Positions 1 through 9,079 of a stretch of DNA of 64,000 bases are shown piece after piece. The stretch is from Methylobacterium oryzihabitans. Its GTDB lineage: Bacteria > Pseudomonadota > Alphaproteobacteria > Rhizobiales > Beijerinckiaceae. The notes under the pieces were generated by a model. It saw nothing but the letters and a program-made list of their open reading frames with translations, was not told the origin of the DNA and did no database searches. A program made the position numbers and the translations under genes. The DNA is taken from NCBI RefSeq assembly GCF_004004555.2, contig NZ_SACP01000014.1:62001-126000 (forward strand), in the 5' to 3' direction. Positions within the stretch are counted from its first letter, which is position 1. Each line of letters begins with the position of its first letter.

Positions 1-171
1 GCGTGGACGGGCGAGGGAATCGAGCAGAATCCAGGGCGTCGGACGGAGACCGCGGGCCGAGGCGGCATCGTGCCCCCGTCTGGGGGAAGCGCCATGTTGC
101 ATGCCGATGCGCTCGTGCGTTGCACGAGAGGCCCGACATGCTATCCCGTCGATGATGGTCGGGATCCGGCG

Positions 172-435
172 ATGGCGGCGAATTTTACTTTGGACGAAGC
201 CTCCGAGCAGTTGATCCGCACGCTCGTGTCGAGTGGGCGGTATGCGTCTGCGAGCGACGTCGTGCGCGACGGGCTGAGACTGGTCGAGGAACGCGAGCAG
301 ACCCGCGCCGCCACGCTGGCCGCCCTGCGGACCGACATCCAGGCCGGCCTGGACAGTGGACCGCCCGAGATCCACGACATGGCTGCCGTGAAGGCCGAAG
401 CCCGTGCCCGGCGGACATCCCGCAAGCAGCCGTGA
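172..435 (+). CDS. parD: ParD-type (ribbon-helix-helix) antitoxin
   Basis: An 87-residue protein that reads as a type II antitoxin of the ParD/CopG-like family. It should bind and neutralise the ParE toxin encoded immediately downstream and repress the shared promoter through an N-terminal ribbon-helix-helix domain. The segment LIRTLVSSGRYASASDVVRD is the hallmark of the family (strand, then helix, then the conserved G-R-Y/F-x-S-x-S-E/D-V-V-R-D pattern). The charged C-terminal tail is the expected toxin-binding part. An upstream in-frame ATG at 70 would add 34 residues unlike the family, so the ATG at 172 is preferred. The stop codon overlaps the toxin start, so the pair is co-translated. The family call is confident; activity in this strain is inferred. 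Confidence 0.88.
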   Translation: MAANFTLDEASEQLIRTLVSSGRYASASDVVRDGLRLVEEREQTRAATLAALRTDIQAGLDSGPPEIHDMAAVKAEARARRTSRKQP

Positions 436-749
436 CGTTCGGACCCGGGAGTCCCGGGACGATCACCCGCCGCCCCCTCGCCCGCGAGGATCTGATCGAG
501 ATCTGGACGTTTGTCGCCGACGACAACGAGGCCGCAGCCGATGCGCTGCTCGACCGGATCGAGCGAGGCTTGAGGATGCTGGCCGCTAACCCCCAGGCAG
601 GACGGGCCCGCCCGGAACTCCGACCCGGCTTGAGGAGCTTCCCGATCGGCACCTACGTGGTGTTCTACGTCGCGACGGACGCGGGGATCGAGGTGGTTCG
701 GGTCAGAAGTGGATACCGGGATCTCGCTCCTGACGACGTTGCGTGCTGA
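432..749 (+). CDS. parE: ParE/RelE-superfamily toxin
   Basis: A 105-residue toxin of the ParE branch of the RelE/ParE superfamily. Members poison DNA gyrase (ParE) or cleave translated mRNA (RelE); the ParD partner favours the gyrase type, which is inference. The sequence has the typical order: an early helix with R/E-D-L-I-E-I-W, a second helix ending in LRMLAANPQAGRARPELRPG, then beta strands FPIGTYVVFYVATDAGIEVVRV and a terminal basic G-Y-R-D-L segment in place of the common HGARD. It starts with GTG at 432; that codon lies inside GTGA, which also contains the antitoxin stop, so translation is coupled. Length is normal for the family and no damage is visible. Confidence 0.87.
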   Translation: MTFGPGSPGTITRRPLAREDLIEIWTFVADDNEAAADALLDRIERGLRMLAANPQAGRARPELRPGLRSFPIGTYVVFYVATDAGIEVVRVRSGYRDLAPDDVAC

Positions 750-766
750 ACCATGCCCGCCTCTGA

Positions 767-889
767 ATCGCAGCGCCCATCGACGCCGAGGCCGCCGGGT
801 TCTGGCGCCGGCGCGGCTTTCTCCCGTCGCGCGACGACGATCGCGGGCTCTTCCGCGCCCTCGCGGACATCGCCGCATCCCTTGGCTAA
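767..889 (+). pseudogene. C-terminal remnant of a GNAT acetyltransferase
   Basis: Reading from 767 to the TAA at 887-889 gives 40 codons that resemble the C-terminus of GNAT acetyltransferases of the TacT toxin type: EAAGFWRRRGFLPSRDDD, then a terminal [13 protein letters not shown]. The F-W/Y-x-R-x-G-F motif forms the last part of the acetyl-CoA fold and the ending is typical of alphaproteobacterial TacT-like proteins. An in-frame TGA sits directly before the fragment (764-766) and there is no start codon, N-terminal domain or acetyl-CoA loop, so this is a decayed tail. It follows an intact ParDE pair, which suggests that toxin-type genes turn over at this site. The last four bases overlap the stop of the opposite-strand gene. 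Family assignment rests on about 40 residues. Confidence 0.6.
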
Positions 890-2169
890 TGCCCGCCCGG
901 CTCCGCGTGCTGCCGACGGATCCGCCGCACCGTCCAGGCCACCCCGACCAGGATCAGCGGCACCGCGAGCGCGGTGCCGACCGTCGCGTCGACCGGCAGG
1001 CCGAGATGATGCACGCCCTCCAGCATGTGGTGGACGAGGCTCGCGACGTAGTAGGTGATCGCCGCGACCGACAGGCCCTCGACGGTCTGCTGCAGCCGCA
1101 GTTGCAGCTTGACCCGCTCGTTCATCGCCTGGAGCTGGGCCTGGTTCTGGCGCTCCAGTTCGATGTCGACGCGGGTGCGCAGCATCTGGGCGGCCCGCGA
1201 CAGCTTGCGCGAGAGGATGTCCTGGCGCTCGCCGATCGTCGTGCAGGTGCGGATCGCCGGATTGAAGCGGCGTGCGAGGAAGACCGACCAGCTCGTATGG
1301 CCCGGAATCGCCTTCTCGCCGAGCGACGCCAGCCGCAGGCGGATCAGCTCGTCGTAGGCCCGGGTGGCGCCGAACCGGAACAGGGCGCGGGCGGCCCCCG
1401 CCTCCAGCTCGGCCGCCAGCGCGATCAGGCGGTCGAGCAGGGCGTGGTTCTCGGCGAAGCCCTCGCTGGTGCGCATCGCCTCCATCAGCGGCGGCAGGGC
1501 GGTCTCGATCCGGCGGATCGCCGGGCCGAGCGCCTGCGCCTCCGGCAGGCCGAGGAGCGCCAGGGTGCGGTAGGTCTCGACTTCGAGCAGGCGCTGCACC
1601 AGGGCGCCGGCGGCGAGCCGGCTGAGGCTGCGGTCGGCGACGACGATGCGAACGTAGCCGTGCGGGTCGGCCTGGAAGTCGGTGGCGATCACCGCCGCGC
1701 CGCCCTCCGCCTCGGCCATCGCGAGGGAGGCCGGGCTGAACGCCGCCATCACGTCGGGCGGCACCTCGCCCTTGTCGGCCGGCAGCAGGTGGAGATCGAC
1801 CGCGACGAGGAGCGGACCGGGCTGCGGCACCGCCTCCATCACGGTGTCGAGCGCGTCGGGCTGGGGCTGGAACGGCACGCCCTGCCCGTCGCCGTACTCC
1901 CAGGTGTAGGTCGTGAACTCGCTGTGGCTCTCCCAGCGCAGGACCGCACCGGAGAAGATCGCCCGGTGCTGCTTGGCGCCCGGAGCCGGGCCGGGCAGGC
2001 CGAGGCCGCCGCAATAGGCCGCGAGCGCCTCGCGGTCGGCCGCCGCCGCCTCGCCGTCGGTGAGGAAGGCGTAGTGCAGGAAGCGGCGCGGCGTCTTGAC
2101 CGGCGTGAACGGGCGGGCGTGGACCTCCGCCAGCACCCGCGCCCGCAGCGGATGTTCCTGAAGCCGCAT
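886..2169 (-). CDS. DUF3422 family membrane-anchored protein
   Basis: A 427-residue protein matching the DUF3422 family of alpha- and betaproteobacteria, whose function is unknown. The N-terminus [14 protein letters not shown] is the family signature, followed by an R-F-L-H-Y-A-F segment and [13 protein letters not shown]. The C-terminus has two hydrophobic stretches ([16 protein letters not shown] and [16 protein letters not shown]), so it is probably a soluble domain held in the inner membrane by a C-terminal hairpin. Just before them a helix rich in Q, R and E (about residues 330-365) is likely coiled coil. The ATG at 2169 begins MRLQEHPLR, the usual start; an earlier ATG at 2226 adds 19 unlikely residues. 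It is the last leftward gene, just downstream of purH. Confidence 0.85.
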   Translation of the reverse strand: MRLQEHPLRARVLAEVHARPFTPVKTPRRFLHYAFLTDGEAAAADREALAAYCGGLGLPGPAPGAKQHRAIFSGAVLRWESHSEFTTYTWEYGDGQGVPFQPQPDALDTVMEAVPQPGPLLVAVDLHLLPADKGEVPPDVMAAFSPASLAMAEAEGGAAVIATDFQADPHGYVRIVVADRSLSRLAAGALVQRLLEVETYRTLALLGLPEAQALGPAIRRIETALPPLMEAMRTSEGFAENHALLDRLIALAAELEAGAARALFRFGATRAYDELIRLRLASLGEKAIPGHTSWSVFLARRFNPAIRTCTTIGERQDILSRKLSRAAQMLRTRVDIELERQNQAQLQAMNERVKLQLRLQQTVEGLSVAAITYYVASLVHHMLEGVHHLGLPVDATVGTALAVPLILVGVAWTVRRIRRQHAEPGGH

Positions 2170-2242
2170 CCCCGTTCCCCGTCCCCGTTCCGGTCCAGGC
2201 TTGGCCGAGGCGGTCCGCCGGGTCAACGCGGCGGTCGCGACG

Positions 2243-3853
2243 TCAGTGCCGGAAGTGGCGGTGGCCGGTGAGCACCATCGCGAGGCCGGCCTCGTCGGCG
2301 GCCTTGACCACCTCGTCGTCGCGCATCGAGCCGCCGGGCTGGATCACCGCCGTCGCGCCGGCCTCGGCCGCCGCGAGCAGGCCGTCGGCGAACGGGAAGA
2401 ACGCGTCGGACGCCACCACCGCGCCGCGGGCGAGGCTCTCGGGCAGGCCCGCGGCCTTGGCGGCCTCGGCCGCCTTCCAGGCGGCGATGCGCGAGGAATC
2501 GACCCGCGACATCTGCCCGGCGCCGATCCCGACCGTGGCGCCGTCCTTGGCGTAGACGATCGCGTTCGACTTGACGTGCTTGGCGACCCGGAAGGCGAAG
2601 CGCAGGTCGGCCAGTTCCGCCTCGCTCGGGGCACGCTTCGTCACGACCTTCAGCGGCATGTCGTCGACCACAGCCGCGTCGCGGCCCTGGACCAGGATGC
2701 CGCCGGCCACCGTGCGCCAGACCTCGCCGGGCGCGCGCGGATCGGCGATGCCGCCGGCGAGCAGCAGGCGCAGGTTCTTCTTGGCGGCGACGATCGCCCG
2801 GGCCTCGTCGGTGGCGTCGGGCGCGATGATGACCTCGGTGAAGATCTCGACGATCCGGCGCGCCGCCTCGGCGTCGAGGGTCCGGTTGAGGGCGACGATG
2901 CCGCCGAAGGCCGAGACCGGGTCGCAGCGCAGCGCCCGCTCGTAGGCGTCGAGCAGGGTGTCGCCTTCCGCGACGCCGCACGGATTGGCGTGCTTGACGA
3001 TCACGACGGCGGCCGAGCGGGACGGATCGAATTCCGAGACGCATTCGTAGGCGGCGTCGGTGTCGTTGAGGTTGTTGTAGGACAGCTCCTTGCCCTGGAG
3101 CTGGCGCGCGGTGGCGACGCCCGGCCGCGCCGCGCCGGCGAGCCGGTAGAACGCCGCCGACTGGTGCGGGTTCTCGCCGTAGCGCAGCCCCTGCGCCAGC
3201 GTCCCGCCGAGCGCCCGGAACACCGGGGCCACCTCCGGCTCGATCCGGGTCGCGAGCCAGTTGGCGATGGCGGCGTCGTAGGAGGCGGTGCGGGCGAAGG
3301 CCTTCTGGGCGAGGCGGCGGCGGGTCGAGAGCGCGACCGCGCCGTCATGGGCGTCGAGGTCGGCCAGCACCGTGGCGTAGTCGGCGACGTCCACCACCAC
3401 CGCCACGTCGGCGTGGTTCTTCGAGGCCGCGCGGATCATCGCCGGGCCGCCGATGTCGATGTTCTCGATGCAGTCCTCCGGCGGCCGGCCGGCGGCGAGC
3501 GTCGTCTCGAACGGGTAGAGGTTGACCACCAGCAGGTCGATCGCCTGGATGCCGTGGGCGAGCATCGCCGCCTGATGCTCGGGGTTGTCCCGGATCGCCA
3601 GCAGGCCGCCATGGACGCCCGGATGCAGGGTCTTGACCCGGCCGTCCATCATCTCGGGAAAGCCGGTCAGGTCGGCGACCTCGGTGACGGTCAGGCCGGC
3701 CTCGGTCAGGGTCCGGTGGGTGCCGCCGGTCGAGACCAGGGCGATGCCGCGCCGGCTCAGCGCCCGCGCGAAGTCGACGAGGCCGGTCTTGTCGGACACG
3801 GACAGGAGGGCGCGGGAGACGCGGGACAGGTCGCTCGCCATCGTGGCTTCCAT
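2243..3853 (-). CDS. purH: Bifunctional AICAR transformylase / IMP cyclohydrolase
   Basis: PurH catalyses the last two steps of de novo purine synthesis: formylation of AICAR with 10-formyl-THF and ring closure to IMP, in the cytoplasm. The N-terminal MGS-like cyclohydrolase domain is clear from [41 protein letters not shown] and [11 protein letters not shown]. The larger transformylase domain follows with [30 protein letters not shown] and [12 protein letters not shown], and ends with the expected catalytic-domain close, [13 protein letters not shown] then LTGHRHFRH. Length is 536 residues from the ATG at 3853, or 532 from a second in-frame ATG at 3841; both fit the family. An earlier in-frame ATG at 3964 would add a basic unlikely leader. 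The gene is intact. Its neighbourhood with a heparinase-like gene and rsmB is common in Rhizobiales (from memory). Confidence 0.97.
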   Translation of the reverse strand: MEATMASDLSRVSRALLSVSDKTGLVDFARALSRRGIALVSTGGTHRTLTEAGLTVTEVADLTGFPEMMDGRVKTLHPGVHGGLLAIRDNPEHQAAMLAHGIQAIDLLVVNLYPFETTLAAGRPPEDCIENIDIGGPAMIRAASKNHADVAVVVDVADYATVLADLDAHDGAVALSTRRRLAQKAFARTASYDAAIANWLATRIEPEVAPVFRALGGTLAQGLRYGENPHQSAAFYRLAGAARPGVATARQLQGKELSYNNLNDTDAAYECVSEFDPSRSAAVVIVKHANPCGVAEGDTLLDAYERALRCDPVSAFGGIVALNRTLDAEAARRIVEIFTEVIIAPDATDEARAIVAAKKNLRLLLAGGIADPRAPGEVWRTVAGGILVQGRDAAVVDDMPLKVVTKRAPSEAELADLRFAFRVAKHVKSNAIVYAKDGATVGIGAGQMSRVDSSRIAAWKAAEAAKAAGLPESLARGAVVASDAFFPFADGLLAAAEAGATAVIQPGGSMRDDEVVKAADEAGLAMVLTGHRHFRH

Positions 3854-4021
3854 CGCTACGGCCGAGGGTGCCGGATCGCGGAGAGAATGCCGCCCTCGGG
3901 TCTGGAGAAGATGGCGGGCGTTAGCAGGAAACCGCCGCCGAGGCCAGATGGTGCGGTGCACCATCGGGCATTCGGTCCGGCCGGCGCGGCCTTGTCCACC
4001 AGGACCTTAGCGGTGTCTCGG

Positions 4022-5731
4022 TCACGCCGACAGGCGCCGGAACCGCCACGTCGCCCGCGTGCCCGCCTCGGCGGCCAGGTGCAGCACGATCTGCTCGGTG
4101 CGCCGGGCGCCGTTGAAGGCGGCGAAGTAGACGCTCTCCTCGATCACCGGGTCGGTCGCGTCGGCCTCGAACAGCCACAACTCGCCGTTGCCGGCCGAGA
4201 GCAGCACCGCCCGTCCCTCGCGCGCCGCCCGCACCGTGGGATGGAGGTGGAAGCGGATCGCCGCCGGCACCGCCGGACCGGCACTGGACGGGCGCACGAA
4301 GCCGTCGGCGCCGTCGAGGCAGCCGCCGTCGGGGCTCAGGCACAGCCGGCGCTCGTGCAGCAGGCCGAGGGTCGGCGCGTAGCCGTCGTGGCGGGCGGCG
4401 ACCACGGCCGCCCCGTCCGGCTCGGTGCTGCGCTCGGCCGTCACCCGGGCGGGGCCGCGCACCACCGCCGGGCCGAGGCGCCGGCGCAGCCACGAGGCCA
4501 GCGGATGCGCGAAGCCCGGCCCGCGCGGGTCGAGGAACCGGCACGACGAGGTGTCGTCGAGGCTCGCCGTGGAGTGCGCGGCGGTGGTGCGGGCGAGCCG
4601 TCGCATGTCCTCGCCGGTGGCCGGCATGCCGCAATTCACCACGAGGCGCTGGGCGCCGCTCGACAACTCGAACGACAGGCAGCCGGCGCCGGCGGCGGCG
4701 GAATAGGCCGGACCCGGTGCCGGGCCGACATCGGCGACGACGAGGGTCGCCCCGCCCTCCAGGCGGGTGTAGCCGGTATAGGGCGCGTGCATCAGCGGCG
4801 TGCCGGACGCGCCGCCATAGACCAGCAGCGTCGCGAGCTGGTCGGCCTCGGTGGCGCCGGTGCCGTTGTGGTGGCCGAGCGAGGCGTCGCCGTGGCGCAG
4901 CAGGCGCAGCAGCGGCACCATCCGGTCGACGGCGTTGAGCAGCGCCTCGGGCGGGGCGATGTCGCGGGTGAGGAAGCTCTGGCGCAGGGGCAGCAGGTCG
5001 AGGAGGAGATCCTTGATGAAGGTCGGGTTGCGGCTGCGGTGGCCGCCGTCGGGCAGCATCTGGCGGGCCAGCTCGCGGGTGAGCAGCCGGGTGCCGCGGC
5101 GCAGCACCGGCTCGAACCCCTCGCAGCACAAGCCGGCGAAGCACAGGGCGACGGCGGCCGACAGGCGGTCCCCCGGCAGGATTCCGCGCCGCAGGGCGAG
5201 GTCGAGATGGCGCACGCAGCGGCCGAGCGTGCGCAGGAAGCCCTGGTAGAAGGCGTGGTCGGCGCCCTCCAGGAGCAGCGGCGACTGGCTCAGCAGCGAG
5301 ATCAGCCGGCGCGCCACCACCGGCGGCCGGTTGGCCAGTTCGCGGTCGCCGCGGCCGGCCATGAAGTCCTGCACGAAGGCGCGGGCGTTGGAGCGGGCGA
5401 GCGCGCTGTCGGCGGCGCGCAGGTGGCGCAGCCAGCCGAAGCCGTACAGCGCCTCGCCCCATTCCGGCGAGGGCGGCGCGAAGTCGAACGGCGAGCGCCC
5501 GCCGGTGGCGAGCGCCCGGCCGGCGAACACGAACAGCCCGCCGTAGATGTCGGCCGCGATGGTGGCGTCGCTGGTGCGCAGGTCCTGGGGCGCGATGACG
5601 AGGCCGGTCGGCCGCAGGCGGGAGAGGGTCGAGGGGCCGGCGGTCACCCGCGCCATGGCGCTGCGCGCGGTGCGCGCGGCCTCGCGGCCGGCCAGTCGGT
5701 AGAACGTCCAGCGGTCAGGCCCCCACTGCAC
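4022..5731 (-). CDS. Heparinase II/III family protein
   Basis: This belongs to the heparinase II/III-like family common in Rhizobiales, whose members are proposed to act on polyanionic polysaccharides; the substrate here is unknown. The N-terminal two thirds is an alpha-helical toroid (for example FDFAPPSPEWGEALYGFGWL, LRRGTRLLTRELARQMLPDG then a helix ending LPLRQSFL) and the C-terminal part is the beta-sandwich heparinase II/III domain (GYTRLEGGATLVVADVGPAP, HDGYAPTLGLLHERRL, FHLHPTVRA). No signal peptide is convincing. I chose the GTG at 5731 (569 residues), preceded by a G-rich ribosome site; an ATG at 5797 adds 22 residues not typical of the family. It lies between rsmB and purH on the same strand. 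Confidence 0.82.
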   Translation of the reverse strand: MQWGPDRWTFYRLAGREAARTARSAMARVTAGPSTLSRLRPTGLVIAPQDLRTSDATIAADIYGGLFVFAGRALATGGRSPFDFAPPSPEWGEALYGFGWLRHLRAADSALARSNARAFVQDFMAGRGDRELANRPPVVARRLISLLSQSPLLLEGADHAFYQGFLRTLGRCVRHLDLALRRGILPGDRLSAAVALCFAGLCCEGFEPVLRRGTRLLTRELARQMLPDGGHRSRNPTFIKDLLLDLLPLRQSFLTRDIAPPEALLNAVDRMVPLLRLLRHGDASLGHHNGTGATEADQLATLLVYGGASGTPLMHAPYTGYTRLEGGATLVVADVGPAPGPAYSAAAGAGCLSFELSSGAQRLVVNCGMPATGEDMRRLARTTAAHSTASLDDTSSCRFLDPRGPGFAHPLASWLRRRLGPAVVRGPARVTAERSTEPDGAAVVAARHDGYAPTLGLLHERRLCLSPDGGCLDGADGFVRPSSAGPAVPAAIRFHLHPTVRAAREGRAVLLSAGNGELWLFEADATDPVIEESVYFAAFNGARRTEQIVLHLAAEAGTRATWRFRRLSA

Positions 5732-5866
5732 AACCCCTCCCGAGCCGAAGCCCCGATACGCACACGCGGCCCCGGAACGCAGGGCCCGACCCAGCAATGG
5801 TCAAGGATGGAAACGAGGTCAAACCGCGGCGCCGCATTGTAAACAGATTCTTGCCGGTGCCCCGGT

Positions 5867-7210
5867 CTAGTTCTCGTCGCGCACCAGCCGCACGGCGAAG
5901 AAGCCGTCGAGGCCGCCGCGGCCGCCCTCGGGCGCCCGCCAGTGCGACGGCAGGGTGCGCAGGTCCCCCTGCGCGGTGACGAAGCCGGGCTCGCCGCCGA
6001 CCTCGCCGGGCGCGACTGGCCGGCGCCGGAAGTCGGAATGGCGCGCCAGGAACGCCTCGGCCTGCCGCTCGCCCTCCTCGGGTTCGAGGGAGCAGGTGCA
6101 GTAGACGAGGCGCCCGCCCGGCCGCACCAGCCGCGCCGCCTTGTCGAGCAGCCGCTCCTGCAGGGCGGCGAGGCGGGGAAGGTCGGCCTCGCGCTTGGTC
6201 CAGGCCACGTCCGGGTGGCGGCGGATGGTGCCGGTGGCCGAGCACGGCGGGTCGAGCAGCACGGCGTCGAACGGCTCGTCCTCCGGCAGGGTCAGGGCGT
6301 CGAGGGCGCGGGTCTCGGCGCCGAGCCCGAGCCGGGCGAGGTTCTCGCCGACCCGGGCGAGCCGGGAGACCGAGCGGTCGACGGCGAGCACCGCGGCGCC
6401 GGCGGCGGCGAGCTGGGCGGTCTTGCCGCCGGGGGCGGCGCAGAGATCGGCCACCCGCTCGCCGGGCCGGGCGCCGAGGAGGGCGGCCGGCAGGGCGGCG
6501 GCGGCGTCCTGCACCCACCACGTGCCGTCGTCGTAGCCGGGCAGCTGCGGCACCGGCACCCGGCCGTCGTCGAGGCGCAGGCTCAGGCCGGTCGGCAGCG
6601 GCCGGCCGCCGAGGGCGTCGGCGAGATCCGCCGGGTCGCCCCGGGTGGTGAGGTCGAGGGCGGCCCCGGCCGCGTGCGCCGCCGCGATGGCGCGGGCGGT
6701 CTCGGGCCCGTAGGTCGCGCTCCAGCGCCGGGCGAGCCAGCCAGGGGTGTTGAGCCCGAGGGGATCGGCGTCGCCGGCCTCGCGGATCGCCGCCTTCTCG
6801 CGGGCGACCCGGCGCAGGACCGCGTTGACGAGGCCCGACAGGTGGCGCTGCGACGGGTCGCCCTTCGCCAGCCGCACCGCGAGGTCGACGGCGGCGTGGT
6901 CCTGCACGTTCATGAACAGGATCTGCGCCGCGCCGGTCGCCAGCACGGCGAGCAGGCCGGGCTGGTCCTCCGGCAGGCCGCGGTCGAGCCGCTCCGCCAG
7001 GGCGTGGCGGATCACCCCGAACTGGCGGAAGGTCGTGGTGGCGATCGCCCGGGCTAGGCCGAGATCCTGCGGGCCGAGCGCCGCCCGGGCGGCGGCGGGC
7101 GCGAGCACGTCGTCGAGGATCGCGGTCCGGCCGGGGCCGACGAGGTCGGCGACGAGGGTGCGCGCGAGCTGCCGCGCCGCGAGGCCGGCCGCCTCGGTGT
7201 GTTCCGCCAT
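5867..7210 (-). CDS. rsmB: RsmB-type 16S rRNA (cytosine-5) methyltransferase
   Basis: A 447-residue RsmB/Sun-family enzyme that methylates a cytosine of 16S rRNA using S-adenosylmethionine. An N-terminal NusB-like RNA-binding domain (about residues 1-140; GLVNAVLRRVARE is its end) is followed by the methyltransferase core. The SAM-binding loop reads VADLCAAPGGKTAQLAAAG. Motif IV is LLDPPCSATGTIRRHPDV, carrying one conserved cysteine, and motif VI is VYCTCSLEPEEGE, carrying the other. The terminal GLDGFFAVRL is the family ending. The ATG at 7210 begins MAEHTEAAGLAARQLA; longer versions read into the divergent promoter. It is divergent from the SdhAF4 gene. An rRNA target is inferred from the family; a tRNA-modifying relative is the alternative. 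Confidence 0.92.
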   Translation of the reverse strand: MAEHTEAAGLAARQLARTLVADLVGPGRTAILDDVLAPAAARAALGPQDLGLARAIATTTFRQFGVIRHALAERLDRGLPEDQPGLLAVLATGAAQILFMNVQDHAAVDLAVRLAKGDPSQRHLSGLVNAVLRRVAREKAAIREAGDADPLGLNTPGWLARRWSATYGPETARAIAAAHAAGAALDLTTRGDPADLADALGGRPLPTGLSLRLDDGRVPVPQLPGYDDGTWWVQDAAAALPAALLGARPGERVADLCAAPGGKTAQLAAAGAAVLAVDRSVSRLARVGENLARLGLGAETRALDALTLPEDEPFDAVLLDPPCSATGTIRRHPDVAWTKREADLPRLAALQERLLDKAARLVRPGGRLVYCTCSLEPEEGERQAEAFLARHSDFRRRPVAPGEVGGEPGFVTAQGDLRTLPSHWRAPEGGRGGLDGFFAVRLVRDEN

Positions 7211-7337
7211 TGCTCGCCACGCTCCTTGACGCCGCCCGGGTCGCCCTCCACCTCGGAGCAGGACCCTGCGGGCGGCCGGGGTGGCATCTGGCCCGGCGCA
7301 ATGCAAGTTTCGAGAGATCCGACCGAGAGATCCGACG

Positions 7338-7541
7338 ATGAGCGAGACCGCGTCCCCCGTTCCTTCCCGGCCGCTGACCGCGGCGGCGCAGCGCGCCCTC
7401 GCCGAGGCCGAGGCCCGCCGCGCGGCGATCGACGCCCGCGCCGCCGAGGTCGCCCGCGAACCCGAGTTCAAGGGCCGCGGCGGGCTGGAGCCGGTGCGCT
7501 ACGACGATTGGGAAGTGAAGGGTCTGGCGAGCGACTTCTGA
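7338..7541 (+). CDS. DUF1674 protein, succinate dehydrogenase assembly factor 4-like
   Basis: A 67-residue protein of the DUF1674/SdhAF4 family. In mitochondria SDHAF4 binds the flavinylated SdhA subunit and assists its assembly; bacterial homologues are assumed to act similarly. The whole family signature is at the C-terminus, KGRGGLEPVRYDDWEVKGLASDF (read as G-R-G-G-L-E-P-x-R-Y-x-D-W-E-x-K-G-x-x-S-D-F), preceded by an Ala/Glu-rich helix. Start is the ATG at 7338 (MSETASPVP); an earlier in-frame ATG at 7281 lies in the divergent promoter region of rsmB. No sdh genes are in view. Assignment is strong because the motif is nearly invariant. Confidence 0.88.
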   Translation: MSETASPVPSRPLTAAAQRALAEAEARRAAIDARAAEVAREPEFKGRGGLEPVRYDDWEVKGLASDF

Positions 7542-7578
7542 TCGTCGCATCAGGGCATCATCGGCGAGGGAGGACGGC

Positions 7579-7953
7579 GTGGGATTGCTCGACGGATTGC
7601 TCGGCCACGGCAGCGACGTGACGCCGGCGGACGTGATGGCGGAGGTCGGCGACATGCTCGTCGAGGGCGAGCCGGTCCATCTCGCCTTCCGGGTGGTGCG
7701 CGACCTGATGGTGTTCACCGACCGCCGGATGATCCTGGTCGACAAGCAGGGGCTCACCGGCCGCAAGGTCGAGTACCTGAGTGTCCCCTACCGGGCGATC
7801 ACGATGTTTTCGATCGAGAATGCCGGCAGCTTCGACCTCGATTCCGAACTCAAGGTGTGGGTGTCGGGCCAGCCGCAGCCGATCGGCCGCACGCTCAAGC
7901 GCGGCGCCGACATCCGCGGCATCCAGCGCGCCATCGCGTCGTCGCTGCGCTGA
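7579..7953 (+). CDS. PH domain-containing protein (bacterial PH_3 type)
   Basis: A 124-residue protein consisting of one bacterial pleckstrin-homology-like domain. The recognisable block is VRDLMVFTDRRMILVDKQGLTGRKVEYLSVPYRAITMFSIENAG (read in sections), followed by strands SFDLDSELKVWVSG and a terminal amphipathic helix IRGIQRAIASSL. Members of this family form oligomeric beta-sandwich rings in known structures; a cellular role is not established. Translation starts with GTG at 7579, preceded by a strong GAGGGAGGA ribosome site, which decides the start. It probably shares a transcript with the upstream SdhAF4 gene (37 nt apart) and the cupin downstream. Confidence 0.85.
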   Translation: MGLLDGLLGHGSDVTPADVMAEVGDMLVEGEPVHLAFRVVRDLMVFTDRRMILVDKQGLTGRKVEYLSVPYRAITMFSIENAGSFDLDSELKVWVSGQPQPIGRTLKRGADIRGIQRAIASSLR

Positions 7954-8008
7954 CGCGGAACGCCGGGCGTGGCGTTCCGTTGTGTCGGCTCACGCGAAGG
8001 AGACGGCG

Positions 8009-8347
8009 ATGGCGGACACGACGATCAAGAAGGTTTCGAGCGCGACCTCCCCGCGCGGCAGGCACGGTCAGCTCTACCTCGCCTCGGGCCGGCAGGTCGC
8101 GATGCGGATGTGGACCGACGAGGCGCCCACCGACTCGAAGCCGAGCGCCGCCCGCGACTACGAGACGGTCGGCTACGTCGTGTCCGGCCGGGCCGAGCTG
8201 GTGGTCGAGGGCCAGACGGTGCGGCTGGAGCCCGGCGATTCCTGGCTGGTGCCGGCCGGGGCGGAGCACACCTACCGCATCCTGGAGACCTTCACCGCCG
8301 TCGAGGCGACCGCGCCGCCGGCGCAGGTCCACGGCCGCGACGAGTAG
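8009..8347 (+). CDS. Small cupin-domain protein
   Basis: A 112-residue single-domain cupin. Cupin motif 1 is weak (YETVGYVVSGRAELVVEGQTV) and motif 2 is LEPGDSWLVPAGAEHTYRI, with a histidine that could bind a metal. The usual paired H-x-H of motif 1 is missing, as in several small cupins that bind ligands rather than catalyse oxygenation. The start is the ATG at 8009, preceded by GAAGGAGA, a strong ribosome site. The last codons lie only 6 nt from the stop of the leftward SDR gene, so the two are convergent. Substrate unknown. Confidence 0.8.
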   Translation: MADTTIKKVSSATSPRGRHGQLYLASGRQVAMRMWTDEAPTDSKPSAARDYETVGYVVSGRAELVVEGQTVRLEPGDSWLVPAGAEHTYRILETFTAVEATAPPAQVHGRDE

Positions 8348-8353
8348 GCCGGC

Positions 8354-9079
8354 TCACGCCGTGCTGCCGGCATCGACCGTCAGCACGGTGCCGGTGACGT
8401 TGCGCCCTCCCTCCCCGAGCAGGTAGGCGACCGCGTTGGCGACGTCCTGGACCTCGGCGAGGCGCTTGAGGGCGCTGCGGCCGGCGATGCGGGCGCGGTC
8501 CTCCTCGGCGAGGCCCCCGGTCATCTCGGTGTCGATGAAGCCCGGCGCCACCGCGTTGACGGTGATGCCGAGCCGGCCGACCTCGCGGGCGAGCGACTTC
8601 GTGAACCCGGTCAGCGACGCCTTGGTGGCGGCGTAGACCGAGAGGGCGTTGTAGCCGGTCGAGGCGATGATCGAGCTGAGATTGACGATCCGGCCGCCGC
8701 CGTCGGCCATCATCTGCCGCACGACGTACTTCGTGAGCACGATCGGCGCCAGGGTGTTGACGCGGATCAGCGCCTCAATGTGCTCGTTCGGCATCGTGGC
8801 GAGCAGCCCCTCGGTGCCGAGGCCGGCATTGTTGACGAGGCCGTAGACGGGCCCGACGTCCCGGCGCAGGCGGCGGGCGAGGTCGGGTAGCGCGTCGATC
8901 TCGCCGAGATCGGCGGCGACGAAGCGGATCTCGCCGGCCCCGGGCTCGGCCATCGCCCGTTCCAGCGCCTCGCCGGGGCGGCGGGCGACGGCGACGACCC
9001 GGTCGCCCTGCGCCGCGAGGGTGCGGACGATGCCGAGGCCGAGGCCGCGGCTGCCTCCGGTGACGACGACGTTACGCAT
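8354..9079 (-). CDS. SDR-family oxidoreductase, FabG-like 3-oxoacyl-ACP reductase
   Basis: A 241-residue short-chain dehydrogenase/reductase of the FabG type. The nucleotide-binding loop is VVVTGGSRGLGLGI, with arginines soon after (VARRPGE) favouring NADPH. The NNAG motif is present (GLVNNAGLG), and the catalytic set is Ser136, Tyr149 and Lys153 with the canonical 13-residue Ser-Tyr spacing. The C-terminus AYLLGEGGRNVTGTVLTVDAG is typical of FabG. It overlaps the upstream ligase gene by 8 nt and so is translated from the ACP-ligase-SDR operon. That context suggests it reduces a keto group on an ACP-bound acyl chain. The housekeeping fabG is expected elsewhere with fabD and fabF, so this is probably a pathway-specific paralogue. 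Confidence 0.88.
   Translation of the reverse strand: MRNVVVTGGSRGLGLGIVRTLAAQGDRVVAVARRPGEALERAMAEPGAGEIRFVAADLGEIDALPDLARRLRRDVGPVYGLVNNAGLGTEGLLATMPNEHIEALIRVNTLAPIVLTKYVVRQMMADGGGRIVNLSSIIASTGYNALSVYAATKASLTGFTKSLAREVGRLGITVNAVAPGFIDTEMTGGLAEEDRARIAGRSALKRLAEVQDVANAVAYLLGEGGRNVTGTVLTVDAGSTA

Noticed and set aside
2201..5842. A 1213-codon plus-strand frame running through purH and the heparinase-like gene
   Set aside because: It is the antisense of two well-recognised genes, has arginine/glycine/valine-heavy composition and matches nothing. GC-rich codon bias removes stops on the opposite strand.
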